A stretch of 64,000 bases of DNA, from positions 1 through 64,000 of the forward strand of contig JANXTR010000033.1 in NCBI GenBank assembly GCA_025352325.1, in the 5' to 3' direction. Source of the stretch: Microbacteriaceae bacterium (GTDB lineage: Bacteria; Actinomycetota; Actinomycetes; Actinomycetales; Microbacteriaceae). Positions 25,537-33,695 of this stretch are shown piece after piece. Each line of letters starts with the position of its first letter. The first letter of the stretch is position 1. Both the position numbers and the translations under genes were made by a program. The notes below the pieces were generated by a model that had not been told where the DNA came from, made no database searches, and saw only the letters and a program-made list of their open reading frames with translations.

Positions 25537-26661
25537 TCAGGCCTGGAAGAACCCCGCTGCGGCACGCGCCCGCGCGACGGTGTCGTCGAGCTCGGATCCG
25601 ATGGCCGTCACGTGCCCGACCTTGCGTCCCGCGCGCGATTCCTTGCCGTAGGAGTGGAACTTGACCTCGGGCCGGTCGGCGAAGGCGACGCCGTAGCGAT
25701 CGGGCATCGTCGCGCCGGTGGGTCCGCCCAGGATATTGACCATCACGCTCCAGGGCGCGATCGGTGACGGGTCGCCGAGCGGGAGGTCGAGCACGGCCCG
25801 GAGATGCTGCTCGAACTGGCTCGTGACCGCCCCGTCGATGGTCCAGTGCCCTGTGTTGTGGGGGCGCATCGCGAGCTCGTTGATCAGCAGGCGCCCGTCG
25901 TTCGTCTCGAACAACTCCACGGCGAGCACGCCGGTGACACCGAGCTCGGTCGCCATGCGGGTGGCGAGCGCCCGGGCAGCCTCGGGCAGTTCACCCGAGG
26001 AAGGGGCAGGCGCGAACACCTCGGCGCACACGCCGTCGCGCTGCACGGTCTCGACGAGCGGCCAGGCGCGCACCTCGCCGGACGGTCGGCGCGCCACGAG
26101 CTGGGCGAGCTCTCGCCGGAAGTCCACCAGCTCCTCGACGAGCAGTCCCTCGCCCGTTCCCGCCGCGGCGAGCGCGAACCAGTCGTCGGCCGCCTCGGTC
26201 GAGCGCACCACGCGCACTCCCTTGCCGTCGTACCCACCCCGCGGCGTCTTCACCACGGCCTCTCCGCCGTGCGCGTCGAGGAAGACGCCCAGCGCGACCG
26301 CGTCGTGCACCACGGCCCAGTCGGGAACGGGGGCGCCGAGGCCGGTGAGCCGCTCGCGCATGACAATCTTGTCTTGCGCGACGGCCAGGGCATCCGGCCC
26401 CGGGTGCACCGCGTGCCCAGCGGCGACCAGGGCGGCCAGCACGTTCTGCGGCACGTGCTCGTGGTCGAAGGTGATCACGTCGACGTCGGCCGCGAAGGCC
26501 AGCACGGTGTCGAGGTCGCGGTAGTCACCGATGGCCCTCGCCGCGATTGCCGCGGACATGCCCTCGCCCTCGGCGAGCACGCGGATGTCGATGCCGAGGG
26601 CGACCGCGGGCGGCACCATCATGCGGGCGAGCTGGCCGCCGCCGATCACTCCGACTCTCAT
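25537..26661 (-). CDS. purK: N5-carboxyaminoimidazole ribonucleotide synthase
   Basis: An ATP-grasp enzyme that makes N5-CAIR from AIR, bicarbonate and ATP. The 374-residue protein starts [15 protein letters not shown] and has [10 protein letters not shown] (ATP-binding loop), [13 protein letters not shown] and [15 protein letters not shown], which are PurK signatures. I chose ATG at 26661 since it gives the standard N-terminus; 24 upstream in-frame codons are not conserved. It is the first gene of the purK-purE-LCP run and is divergent from gtrA. Confidence 0.95.
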   Translation of the reverse strand: MRVGVIGGGQLARMMVPPAVALGIDIRVLAEGEGMSAAIAARAIGDYRDLDTVLAFAADVDVITFDHEHVPQNVLAALVAAGHAVHPGPDALAVAQDKIVMRERLTGLGAPVPDWAVVHDAVALGVFLDAHGGEAVVKTPRGGYDGKGVRVVRSTEAADDWFALAAAGTGEGLLVEELVDFRRELAQLVARRPSGEVRAWPLVETVQRDGVCAEVFAPAPSSGELPEAARALATRMATELGVTGVLAVELFETNDGRLLINELAMRPHNTGHWTIDGAVTSQFEQHLRAVLDLPLGDPSPIAPWSVMVNILGGPTGATMPDRYGVAFADRPEVKFHSYGKESRAGRKVGHVTAIGSELDDTVARARAAAGFFQA

Positions 26662-26743
26662 GCTGTGCCCGATCCTGAGTCGTCTCTGAACGAAGTCGAA
26701 GGTTTCACGGAGCCTCTCCAGAAAGGGCGACAAGGGCGGTGGT

Positions 26744-26749
26744 TAGACT
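26744..26749 (+). promoter_or_regulatory. Probable gtrA -10 box
   Basis: TAGACT lies 44 bases upstream of the gtrA ATG in the gap between divergent purK and gtrA, leaving a leader of about 37 bases. The same hexamer occurs upstream of sdhC. No clear -35 is visible. Confidence 0.4.
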
Positions 26750-26793
26750 TTTCCACCTCAGACCATTGTCCCGGAATCGAGGCGACCACCGCG

Positions 26794-27390
26794 ATGAGCA
26801 AGCTCTTTCTGCAGTTCCTGCGCTTCGGTCTCGTCGGCGGTGTGGGCCTCGTCGTCGACTTTGGCGTCTTCAATCTGCTCCGCGCGACGGTGTTCAACCC
26901 TGATCACATCCACGAGGGTCCGGTCTTCGCGAAGATCATCTCGACGCTGCTGGCCATCATCGTGAACTGGATCGGCAACCGGCACTGGACTTTCCGCGAG
27001 CACCGCGGACCGCAGCTGATACGCGAGGGCATCGAGTTCGGCATCGTGAGCATCGGCGGAATGCTGATCGGCCTGCTCTGCCTCTTCGTGTCGCATTACG
27101 TGCTCGGCTACACCTCGGTGCTCGCCGACAACATCTCATCCAATGTGATCGGTCTCGCCCTCGGCACGGCGTTCCGCTTCTCGCTCTACCGGTTCTGGGT
27201 GTTCTCGCCGCGTCGCGACGAACCGCAGCCCGCGCTGTTCCCGGACGAGCACCATGTCGACGCGGCGACCGCTGGCGATTCCGCCGCCGCTCCCGCGACC
27301 TCGGTCGAGAGCATCACCGCGAGCCCCACGCCTGGGTCTCATCGTCCGGGCGCGACTGCGCCCGCTGCCGTCGTGCCGCAATCGGATTGA
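26794..27390 (+). CDS. GtrA family membrane protein
   Basis: A 198-residue protein with four hydrophobic segments in residues about 8-135. It contains the family stretches FLRFGLVGGVGLVVDFGVFNLL, IVNWIGNRHWTFREHR and FRFSLYRFWVF. GtrA-like proteins are thought to move lipid-linked sugars or to assist glycosylation in cell-envelope synthesis. The last 65 residues are Ala/Thr/Pro-rich and overlap the 3' end of the convergent PH-domain gene by 77 bases. ATG at 26794 was chosen because the first membrane segment starts right after it. Confidence 0.88.
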   Translation: MSKLFLQFLRFGLVGGVGLVVDFGVFNLLRATVFNPDHIHEGPVFAKIISTLLAIIVNWIGNRHWTFREHRGPQLIREGIEFGIVSIGGMLIGLLCLFVSHYVLGYTSVLADNISSNVIGLALGTAFRFSLYRFWVFSPRRDEPQPALFPDEHHVDAATAGDSAAAPATSVESITASPTPGSHRPGATAPAAVVPQSD

Positions 27391-27847
27391 GGCTGGCCTC
27401 CATCAGGTCGTGAAGGGCCGACTGCACCAGGTCGGCATCCGGGATGTCACGGAGCACCACGGGATGCTCGAGGCCCGTGTTGATGAGCACGTCCCCGCTG
27501 CGGAAGAGCAGCTGCAATCCGGCACGCCGCACGGTCACGTCGTAGCCGCGACTGTGGAGCAGCTCCTGCCGGATGCGCACCAGCAGACCCGAGCGGAGGA
27601 CGATCCGCCGCGTGGTGATGGTGTAGTTGTGGCCGAGCCAGGAGAGCACGGGAAGCACGAACACGAGCAGCGCGACGACTCCCCCGGCGATGAGGAGCGC
27701 CCAGTTCATCCAGCTCTCCGGGAAGGAGCCGGCGAAGTAGCTGACAGCCGCGGCATCCGCGATCAGCGCCACGGTCGGCCAGAACAGCACGCGGGCGTGC
27801 GGTCGCAGACGAGCCACGACCGACTCGGGAACCGCCTCAGCCGACAT
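27314..27847 (-). CDS. PH-domain membrane protein (bPH2 type)
   Basis: A 177-residue protein with two membrane segments (about residues 22-42 and 48-70) followed by a bacterial PH-like domain starting YTITTRRIVLRSGLLVRIRQ and continuing through DVTVRRAGLQLLFRSGDVLI. This protein is a constant neighbour of birA and the acyl-CoA carboxylase genes in actinobacteria. Its function is not known. It starts 9 bases after the birA stop and is thus in its operon. The C-terminal coding part lies antisense to the end of gtrA. Confidence 0.85.
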   Translation of the reverse strand: MSAEAVPESVVARLRPHARVLFWPTVALIADAAAVSYFAGSFPESWMNWALLIAGGVVALLVFVLPVLSWLGHNYTITTRRIVLRSGLLVRIRQELLHSRGYDVTVRRAGLQLLFRSGDVLINTGLEHPVVLRDIPDADLVQSALHDLMEASLNPIAARRQRAQSRPDDETQAWGSR

Positions 27848-27856
27848 GGCTCATTA

Positions 27857-28645
27857 CTACCGCAGGTGGATGATGTCTCCGGCCGCGACCGCGTCGACAC
27901 GCCCGGATCCGGCGCGGATCTGCAGGCGGCCGAGCTCGTCGATCCCGACCGCGGAGCCCAGCAGCTCCTCGTCGCCGGGCAGCTCGGCGCGCACCTCGCG
28001 ACCCAGGGTGGTGCAGCGTTCGACCGCGGCGGCCCGCAGCCCCGAGGCATCCGCGTCGCCGGCGTGCTTCCCGTAGGCGCCGACCAGTTCGACCAGTCGG
28101 TCCAGGTACACCGACAGGATGCGGTCGGGCAGGTCGTCGCCGTCGGCGCCCTCGAGCGCGAGCGAGGTCGCCGACGGCACGGGCAGCTGCTCGACGGTCA
28201 TCGTCACGTTGATCCCTGCACCCATTACGACTCCCCCGCCCGACGGCAGCAGCTCGCCGAGGACTCCGCAGATCTTCTTGCCCGCCACCTGCACGTCGTT
28301 CGGCCACTTGAAGCCCACCGCGGCATCCGGGAGCACCGTCGCCACAGCATCGGTCATCGCGACCCCTGCCGCCAGCGAGAGCCACGAGAAGCGGGAGGGA
28401 TCGAGGGGGACGCCGTCCAGACCGCTTGGCCGCAGCAGCACCGAGATCGCCAGCGAGGTGCCAGCCGGAGCCACCCAGGAGCGTCCCCGGCGACCCCGCC
28501 CGGCGGTCTGGTCGTCGGTGACCAGGGTGGTGAATGCGGGGAGCTGCTGCTCGCCCGCGAGCCGGACGAGCTCCGCGTTCGTCGACGGAAGCGATGGGAG
28601 CTGCAGAAGGCGGCTAACCCGCTCGGAGCTGACAGGGAGCAACAT
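27857..28645 (-). CDS. birA: Biotin--[acetyl-CoA-carboxylase] ligase
   Basis: Attaches biotin to the carrier lysine of acyl-CoA carboxylase; the target here is the alpha subunit at 37792-39552. The 262-residue protein lacks the DNA-binding domain of the enteric repressor, as in other actinobacteria. It has TTLVTDDQTAGRGRRGRSW (biotinyl-AMP loop GRGRRGR at about residue 50), KWPNDV with the catalytic Lys, and GAGINV. A TAGGCT box lies 6 bases before the ATG, so translation is probably leaderless; the box overlaps the -10 of the divergent ppm gene. Confidence 0.93.
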   Translation of the reverse strand: MLLPVSSERVSRLLQLPSLPSTNAELVRLAGEQQLPAFTTLVTDDQTAGRGRRGRSWVAPAGTSLAISVLLRPSGLDGVPLDPSRFSWLSLAAGVAMTDAVATVLPDAAVGFKWPNDVQVAGKKICGVLGELLPSGGGVVMGAGINVTMTVEQLPVPSATSLALEGADGDDLPDRILSVYLDRLVELVGAYGKHAGDADASGLRAAAVERCTTLGREVRAELPGDEELLGSAVGIDELGRLQIRAGSGRVDAVAAGDIIHLR

Positions 28646-28651
28646 CCCTTG

Positions 28652-28661
28652 AGCCTAGAAT
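28652..28661. promoter_or_regulatory. Overlapping divergent -10 boxes of birA and ppm
   Basis: The ten bases AGCCTAGAAT contain TAGGCT for birA on the minus strand (28657-28652) and TAGAAT for the mannosyltransferase on the plus strand (28656-28661). They share the central TA. Each box is followed by 6-7 bases and then a start codon, so both transcripts would be leaderless and begin only about 23 bases apart. Confidence 0.55.
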
Positions 28662-28668
28662 GCTAGTC

Positions 28669-29430
28669 ATGCCGCAGCCCTCGGACTCCGCGGAGCCGGG
28701 TCGGATCGTAGTCGTCACGCCGACCTACAACGAGATCGAGAGCCTGGCTCGCACCGTCGCGTCGGTCAGGGCGGCGACGCCCGAGGCGGACATCCTGATC
28801 GTCGACGACGGTAGCCCCGACGGCACCGGCGAGCTGGCCGACCGGCTGGCCGCTGGCGACGCGCAGTTGCACGTGCTGCACCGCACCTTGAAGGACGGGC
28901 TCGGCCGCGCCTACCTCGCCGGGTTCGCCTGGGCCGCCGAGCAGGGCTACGACGTCGTGGTCGAGATGGATGCCGACGGCTCGCACCCTGCGGACGCCCT
29001 GCCCGCGATGCTCGCGACGCTTCGCTCCGACGCCGGCATCGGCCTGGTGATCGGCTCGCGCTGGATCCCTGGGGGCACGGTCGTCGACTGGCCCCTCCAC
29101 CGCCGGCTGCTGAGTACCGGCGCCAACCGGTACGCGCGGATCGCCCTCGGCATCCCGGTGCACGACATCACGGCCGGCTACCGCGTGTACCGCCGCGAGG
29201 TGCTCGACGCACTCGACACCGCGAACATCGACTCGCGGGGTTACTGCTTCCAGATCGATCTGACGATCCGGACCTTCGATGCCGGCTGGGGCATCCGCGA
29301 GGTGCCGATCACCTTCCGCGAACGGATCGCGGGCGTCTCGAAGATGAGCGGCGGAATCGTCGTCGAGGCCATGCGCAAGGTCACCGTTTGGGGAATCTCG
29401 CGCCGCCTGCGCCGCCGACGCACGCAGTGA
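28669..29430 (+). CDS. ppm1: Polyprenol monophosphomannose synthase (GT2)
   Basis: Transfers mannose from GDP-mannose to polyprenyl phosphate, the donor for protein O-mannosylation and lipoglycans. The 253-residue GT2 protein has [45 protein letters not shown] with the DAD metal site, and [10 protein letters not shown], all typical of dolichol-phosphate-mannose synthases. No acyltransferase domain is fused. ATG at 28669 is favoured over the ATG at 28660, because the latter overlaps the -10 box TAGAAT. GDP-mannose is made by manC in the same window. Confidence 0.9.
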   Translation: MPQPSDSAEPGRIVVVTPTYNEIESLARTVASVRAATPEADILIVDDGSPDGTGELADRLAAGDAQLHVLHRTLKDGLGRAYLAGFAWAAEQGYDVVVEMDADGSHPADALPAMLATLRSDAGIGLVIGSRWIPGGTVVDWPLHRRLLSTGANRYARIALGIPVHDITAGYRVYRREVLDALDTANIDSRGYCFQIDLTIRTFDAGWGIREVPITFRERIAGVSKMSGGIVVEAMRKVTVWGISRRLRRRRTQ

Positions 29431-29499
29431 CGATCTCGACGACGAATCAGCCGACGTCTTGTCGACATCCCACCACCCCCTGCCCCACCTGCCCCTGGG

Positions 29500-29505
29500 T
29501 AGGCT
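29500..29505 (+). promoter_or_regulatory. -10 box of probable leaderless accB transcript
   Basis: TAGGCT, then 7 bases, then the GTG start at 29513. No Shine-Dalgarno sequence precedes the GTG. Confidence 0.45.
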
Positions 29506-29512
29506 GAACATC

Positions 29513-31144
29513 GTGACTGCCGACGCCGCCCCCACCAGCCCCGCTCCGGCGAAAGTCGACCCGAAGCCCGACCTGTACACGACGGCCGGGAAGCTGGCCG
29601 ATCTGAAGGTCCGCTACCACGAGGCCGTCACCGCGAGCGGCGAGGCCGCGATCGAGAAACAGCACTCGAAGGGCAAGAAGACGGCCCGCGAGCGCGTCGA
29701 GCAGCTGCTCGATCAGGGCTCGTTCGTCGAGCTCGACGAGTTCGTCCGGCATCGCACCCACGCCTTCGGCATGGAGAACAAGCGTCCGTACGGCGACGCG
29801 GTCGTCACCGGCACGGGCACGATCCTGGGCCGCCAGGTCGCGGTCTACTCGCAGGACTTCACCATCTTCGGAGGGTCGCTCGGCGAGGTCGCTGGTGAGA
29901 AGATCATCAAGGTCATGGAACTGGCGCTGAAGACCGGCGTCCCGATCATCGGCATGCTCGACTCGGGCGGGGCGCGGATCCAGGAGGGCGTGGTCGCGCT
30001 CGGCAAGTACGGCGAGATCTTCCGCCTGAATACCCGCTCCTCCGGTGTCATCCCGCAGATCTCGATCATCATGGGCCCGGCAGCCGGCGGCGCGGTCTAC
30101 GGCCCGGCTCTCACCGACTTCGTGATCATGGTCGACAAAACCAGTCAGATGTTCGTCACCGGCCCCGATGTGATCAAGACGGTGACCGGCGAGGACGTCG
30201 GCATGGAGGAGCTCGGCGGCGCGCTGACCCACAACACGGTCAGCGGCGTGGCCCACTACCTGGCCAGCGACGAGGATGACGCTCTCGACTACGCGCGCGG
30301 CCTCGTCAGCTTCCTTCCCGACAACAACCTTGCGGGCCTCCCGATCTACGAGAGCGAGGTGGAGCTCGAGATCACCGACGAGGACCGCAAGCTCAACACC
30401 CTCATCCCAGATTCGCCGAACCAGCCGTACGACATGCACACCGTCATCGAGCACGTGGTCGACAACGCCGACTTCCTCGAGGTGCAGCCGCTGTACGCGC
30501 CCAACATCCTGATCGGCTTCGGACGGGTCGAGGGACGCTCGGTTGGCATCATCGCCAACCAGCCGAACGCGATGGCCGGCACCCTGAACATCGAGGCGGG
30601 CGAGAAGGCGGCACGCTTCGTGCGCTTCTGCGACGCGTTCTCGATCCCGATCGTCACCCTGGTCGACGTGCCCGGCTACCTGCCCGGCACCGACCAGGAG
30701 TGGACCGGCGTGATCCGCCGCGGCGCGAAGCTCCTCTACGCCTACGCCGAGGCCACCGTGCCCCTGGTGACCGTCATCACCCGCAAGGCATACGGGGGTG
30801 CATACATCGTCATGGGTTCCAAGCAGCTCGGTGCCGATATCAACTACGCCTGGCCCACCGCCGAGATCGCGGTCATGGGCGGCCAGGGTGCTGTCAACAT
30901 CCTCTACCGCGGTGAGATCAAGGCAGCCGAGGCGGCCGGCGAGGATGTCGCGGCCGTCCGCACCAAGCTGGCCAACGAGTACACGTACAACGTCGCCAGC
31001 CCATTCCTCGCGGCCGAGCGCGGCGAGCTGGACGGCGTGATCGAGCCGGCGGCCACCCGCGTCGCCATCATCAAGGCGCTGCGGGCCCTGCGCACCAAGC
31101 GCGCGAGCCTGCCGCCGAAGAAGCACGGCAACATTCCGCTGTGA
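29513..31144 (+). CDS. accB: Acyl-CoA carboxylase beta (carboxyltransferase) subunit
   Basis: A 543-residue carboxyltransferase of the AccD5/PccB family, which moves the carboxyl group from biotin to acetyl- or propionyl-CoA for fatty-acid synthesis. The N-terminal half has [30 protein letters not shown] (oxyanion site) and [15 protein letters not shown]. The C-terminal half has [20 protein letters not shown] and the second oxyanion loop [16 protein letters not shown] at 29513 starts at the usual place; the upstream frame is Pro/His-rich. The following epsilon subunit overlaps the stop by one base, and the biotinylated alpha subunit lies at 37792. Confidence 0.95.
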   Translation: MTADAAPTSPAPAKVDPKPDLYTTAGKLADLKVRYHEAVTASGEAAIEKQHSKGKKTARERVEQLLDQGSFVELDEFVRHRTHAFGMENKRPYGDAVVTGTGTILGRQVAVYSQDFTIFGGSLGEVAGEKIIKVMELALKTGVPIIGMLDSGGARIQEGVVALGKYGEIFRLNTRSSGVIPQISIIMGPAAGGAVYGPALTDFVIMVDKTSQMFVTGPDVIKTVTGEDVGMEELGGALTHNTVSGVAHYLASDEDDALDYARGLVSFLPDNNLAGLPIYESEVELEITDEDRKLNTLIPDSPNQPYDMHTVIEHVVDNADFLEVQPLYAPNILIGFGRVEGRSVGIIANQPNAMAGTLNIEAGEKAARFVRFCDAFSIPIVTLVDVPGYLPGTDQEWTGVIRRGAKLLYAYAEATVPLVTVITRKAYGGAYIVMGSKQLGADINYAWPTAEIAVMGGQGAVNILYRGEIKAAEAAGEDVAAVRTKLANEYTYNVASPFLAAERGELDGVIEPAATRVAIIKALRALRTKRASLPPKKHGNIPL

Positions 31145-31359
31145 TGGACGACAACCCGCAGTACGACATCCGCATTACCGACGGCAACGCGTCCGACGAG
31201 GAGATCGCCGCCGTCACCGCCGTTCTCGCGGCGGCGCTCGAGGAGCTGGCGGGCGACCACCGTCGTCGGCAGCGCCTCACGCCGAGCGCGTGGGAGCGCA
31301 GCCAGCGATCGGTCCGAACCCCCTTGTCCCCCGGTGCGTGGAAGACATTCGGCCGTTGA
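31144..31359 (+). CDS. accE: Acyl-CoA carboxylase epsilon subunit
   Basis: A 71-residue acidic-then-basic small protein. It has IRITDGNASDEEIAAVTAVL, the AccE-type start with hydrophobic residues at helix spacing, and ends with the conserved SAWERSQRSVRTPLSPGAWKTF. The epsilon subunit stabilises the alpha-beta carboxylase complex in actinobacteria. ATG at 31144 shares its A with the accB stop TGA, giving strict coupling. No gene follows for about 500 bases. Confidence 0.88.
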   Translation: MDDNPQYDIRITDGNASDEEIAAVTAVLAAALEELAGDHRRRQRLTPSAWERSQRSVRTPLSPGAWKTFGR

Positions 31360-31604
31360 CCGGCTAAATGAGGCTTTGTTACCCGGGTGACACTGCGGAA
31401 TCGCGCGTCACTGCTGCGGAATCAGTGGTTTTCGGTGCATCGTCCTGTGGATTCGACGGCTGATCGACGGATGCCGCGGCTCCCCGTCGTCGTCCCCGAT
31501 GGGGTGCGCGGCCGTCCTGAGGGTCCAACGCGCGGAAATCGCCCGTGTCCTCCGAAAGTCCGACTGTGCACGGTGGGAAGATCGTGCAGAGTTATCAACT
31601 AACA
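31360..31604. other. Gene-free stretch after accE
   Basis: No open frame here has family motifs or a good start. The only repeat noted is CTGCGGAATC, present twice (31393-31402 and 31414-31423) 21 bases apart. The sequence GAGTTATCAACT at 31590-31601 is AT-rich enough to be part of a promoter, but no -35/-10 pair is convincing. Confidence 0.4.
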
Positions 31605-31786
31605 GGTGCACCTCTTTCAGAGGTCCACCGCCTGTCATCGGCTATCTAGGGTAAGCGAGCCGATGATGTGGGGGCGAGTCAGGGCGATATTCGGGTTGTC
31701 GCCCTGACTCGAAACGCCCGGAGGGCCGGTGCTCAGCACTGGCCCTCCGGGCCTTAAGGCCCCGGAATCCCTGCAGATCTGCGGGG
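31605..31786. ncRNA. Array of five hairpins, candidate structured RNA or tandem terminators
   Basis: Five inverted repeats follow one another. (1) 31605-31629: GGTG-C-ACCTCT / AGAGGT-C-CACC. (2) 31635-31666: TCATCGGCT / AGCCGATGA. (3) 31675-31711: CGAGTCAGGGCGA / TCGCCCTGACTCG, 13 bp perfect. (4) 31717-31751: CCCGGAGGGCC / GGCCCTCCGGG with an inner GTGCT/AGCAC stem. (5) 31769-31786: around GCAGATCTGC. None has a long T-tract, though hairpin 4 is followed by CCTTAAGG. The loop of hairpin 2 contains a possible -10, TAGGGT. The array may encode a small RNA, end accE transcripts, or form the leader of the methyltransferase gene. I do not recognise a known RNA family. Confidence 0.5.
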
Positions 31787-31798
31787 CTCCGCTGCCAG

Positions 31799-31804
31799 TA
31801 GAGT
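31799..31804 (+). promoter_or_regulatory. Possible -10 box of the FkbM-type methyltransferase gene
   Basis: TAGAGT lies 52 bases upstream of the GTG start. A ribosome site AGAGG (31845-31849) follows in the leader, so this gene is not leaderless. The -35 is not evident. Confidence 0.35.
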
Positions 31805-31856
31805 TAAGGTTCTACCCCCGAAGTCGATCACGGGGACCGTCCAGAGAGGTTGACCC

Positions 31857-32660
31857 GTGACCGCCGACGCCATCCCGATGTCTCCGACCCCCGCCGTCGA
31901 TCTGACGGCGCGGCGAGGCCGCAGCAACCTCCGCGTCCGGGCAGCTCACGGGTTGTACCGGGTCGCCACCCGCCTCCACTGGGCGGAGCCCGAACTGGTC
32001 GGTCTCGGCGCCTTTGTGCGGGCCGGCGACGAGGTGATCGACGTCGGCGCCGCCCTCGGCATGTACACCGTCCCGCTCGCCGACTTGGTCGGTCGCAGCG
32101 GGCGCGTCTGGTCGTTCGAACCGCAGCCGCGCGGCATCTTCACGGTCCGACTGCTCCGCATCATCACGGGCCCTCATCGCGGGCGGGCCAGCCGCGCGAC
32201 CATGGGTCCGTCCGCCGGGGAGTCCACCATCGTGGTCCCGTTCCGCAACGGCTTCCCGATCTTCGGGCACGGCCACATCGCCGGTCACGACGACGACGAC
32301 GACGACGGGAAGCAGTACCGCACCACCGCCCCGATGACCACGGTCGACGCCTGGTGCGCCGAGAAGGGCATCGCGCCGGTCTCGTTCATCAAGGTGGACG
32401 TCGAGGGCTTCGAGCCGGCGGTCATCGAGGGCGCGGTGGCGACCATCGATCGCGACCGACCGTCCCTGCTGCTCGAGATCGAGGATCGGCACCTGGCACG
32501 CTACGGACGCACCGCCGCCGACTTCGTCGACGAGATCCACACGCGCTGGCCCGACTACCGGATGTACACCTGGGTCGACGGAGACTGGACGACGACCGAG
32601 CAGATCGTGCCGGAGGTGCGCAACTACCTGTTCGCCACCGACGCCGCATTCCTGCGCTAG
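31857..32660 (+). CDS. FkbM family methyltransferase
   Basis: A 267-residue class-I SAM methyltransferase. Motif I is EVIDVGAALGMYTVPLA (about residues 60-76), followed by WSFEPQPRGIFTV (motif II acidic residue), and the FkbM signature FIKVDVEGFEPAVIEGA near residue 185, then LLLEIEDRHL. FkbM enzymes O-methylate sugars or other hydroxyls, often in surface glycans. A run of six Asp codons (GAC) lies in a probable loop near residue 145. The start is GTG at 31857 with AGAGG upstream. Its target is not evident; neighbours are a hairpin array and a regulatory system. Confidence 0.85.
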   Translation: MTADAIPMSPTPAVDLTARRGRSNLRVRAAHGLYRVATRLHWAEPELVGLGAFVRAGDEVIDVGAALGMYTVPLADLVGRSGRVWSFEPQPRGIFTVRLLRIITGPHRGRASRATMGPSAGESTIVVPFRNGFPIFGHGHIAGHDDDDDDGKQYRTTAPMTTVDAWCAEKGIAPVSFIKVDVEGFEPAVIEGAVATIDRDRPSLLLEIEDRHLARYGRTAADFVDEIHTRWPDYRMYTWVDGDWTTTEQIVPEVRNYLFATDAAFLR

Positions 32661-32666
32661 CGCGTT

Positions 32667-33695
32667 CTACCCGACCGCGCGCGGGATCTCGAGCCAGAGG
32701 GCGACCTCCTCGTCGTCGCCGCCGGAATCCTGCCCGAGCGCGAGAGCGTGCTCGTCGGGGCTGTAGAGCCCCACTACGGTCACCGCCACGCCGGTACCCT
32801 CCGGCACGGTCCGGGCGATGACACTGTCGGCGTCGGTCCCCCGGATCGCGGCGGCCAGCTCGCCGAGCACCCGCTCGAGGTCGACCTCGCTGAGATCGTC
32901 GAGCCCGCCCTCGTCGAGCAGGGTGATCGTGGCCCCGCGGCGGCGGGCATCCATCACCTCGTCGCGGACGGCGTCGTTGAGCAGCTTGCGTCCGCGGATC
33001 TCATCGCGGATGGCGCGCTCCGTGTTGAGGGACTCCACCCGCTCCTCCGGGGTCAGGTTGCCCGCACGCTTCTGAACGGTCTCGAGCATCCGGACTGCCA
33101 TCGCGCTGGTCTGACCGAGTCGGAACTGCCGCTCGGTGACATGCGCCTCCTGCGCGGCCTGCCAGTCGGTGGTCTCGCGTTCGGCGATGGTGAATCGGCG
33201 GGAATCCCGCGCGGCGCCGGTCAGCGCTCGGCGGATCACGTAGGAGACCGTGACCCAGCTGGCACTGCCGACCACACCGAGATACACCAGGTTGAGCGGC
33301 CCGGCCCAGATCACCGTGTGGATCACCAGGAAGATCACACCCGCCCAGGCCCAGCGCGGCTGGCCGCGCGTGCAGACGATCGTGAGGATGATGCCGGCTC
33401 CCGCGACGTACCAGGTCGAGTAGCCCACCGTCTTGCTCAGATCGATCTGAGAGCTCACGACCAGCGTGATCGCGACGACGGAGGGCACCGCGAAGGCGGC
33501 CATCCAGACCGGCATCTGAGCGGGCCCGAAGGGCAACAGGGTCAGGATCACGACGATCACGAAGAGCACCATGCTGCCGATGGCGGGGTAGGGCGAGCGC
33601 GGGATGTCGATCGCGTAGACCCCGAGCACGATGACGTACGCCGAGAACAGAGCCGCCAGGCCGACGATGATCCACCGCGGGACCCCGACTCTCAC
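32667..33695 (-). CDS. Membrane protein resembling a degenerate sensor kinase, third gene of a two-component operon
   Basis: A 342-residue protein with about five hydrophobic segments in the first 165 residues and a long soluble tail. The tail has helices rich in Glu and Arg (LTPEERVESLNTERAIRDE) and a beta-rich end (GVAVTVVGLYSP, EVALWLEIPR) that resembles a HATPase fold, but it lacks the phospho-His, the Asn of the N box and the DxGxG box. It may be a pseudokinase partner of the adjacent kinase. GTG at 33695 overlaps the kinase stop as GTGA, so I prefer it to an upstream start at 33755 inside the kinase gene. No firm function. Confidence 0.6.
   Translation of the reverse strand: MRVGVPRWIIVGLAALFSAYVIVLGVYAIDIPRSPYPAIGSMVLFVIVVILTLLPFGPAQMPVWMAAFAVPSVVAITLVVSSQIDLSKTVGYSTWYVAGAGIILTIVCTRGQPRWAWAGVIFLVIHTVIWAGPLNLVYLGVVGSASWVTVSYVIRRALTGAARDSRRFTIAERETTDWQAAQEAHVTERQFRLGQTSAMAVRMLETVQKRAGNLTPEERVESLNTERAIRDEIRGRKLLNDAVRDEVMDARRRGATITLLDEGGLDDLSEVDLERVLGELAAAIRGTDADSVIARTVPEGTGVAVTVVGLYSPDEHALALGQDSGGDDEEVALWLEIPRAVG

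Noticed and set aside
29447-31126. A 559-codon open frame on the minus strand opposite accB
   Set aside because: It mirrors the codon structure of accB, has no family motifs, and is Asp/His/Val-rich as antisense frames of high-GC genes are. The same applies to the long minus frame at 38344-39528 opposite accA and the plus frame 38385-40823.
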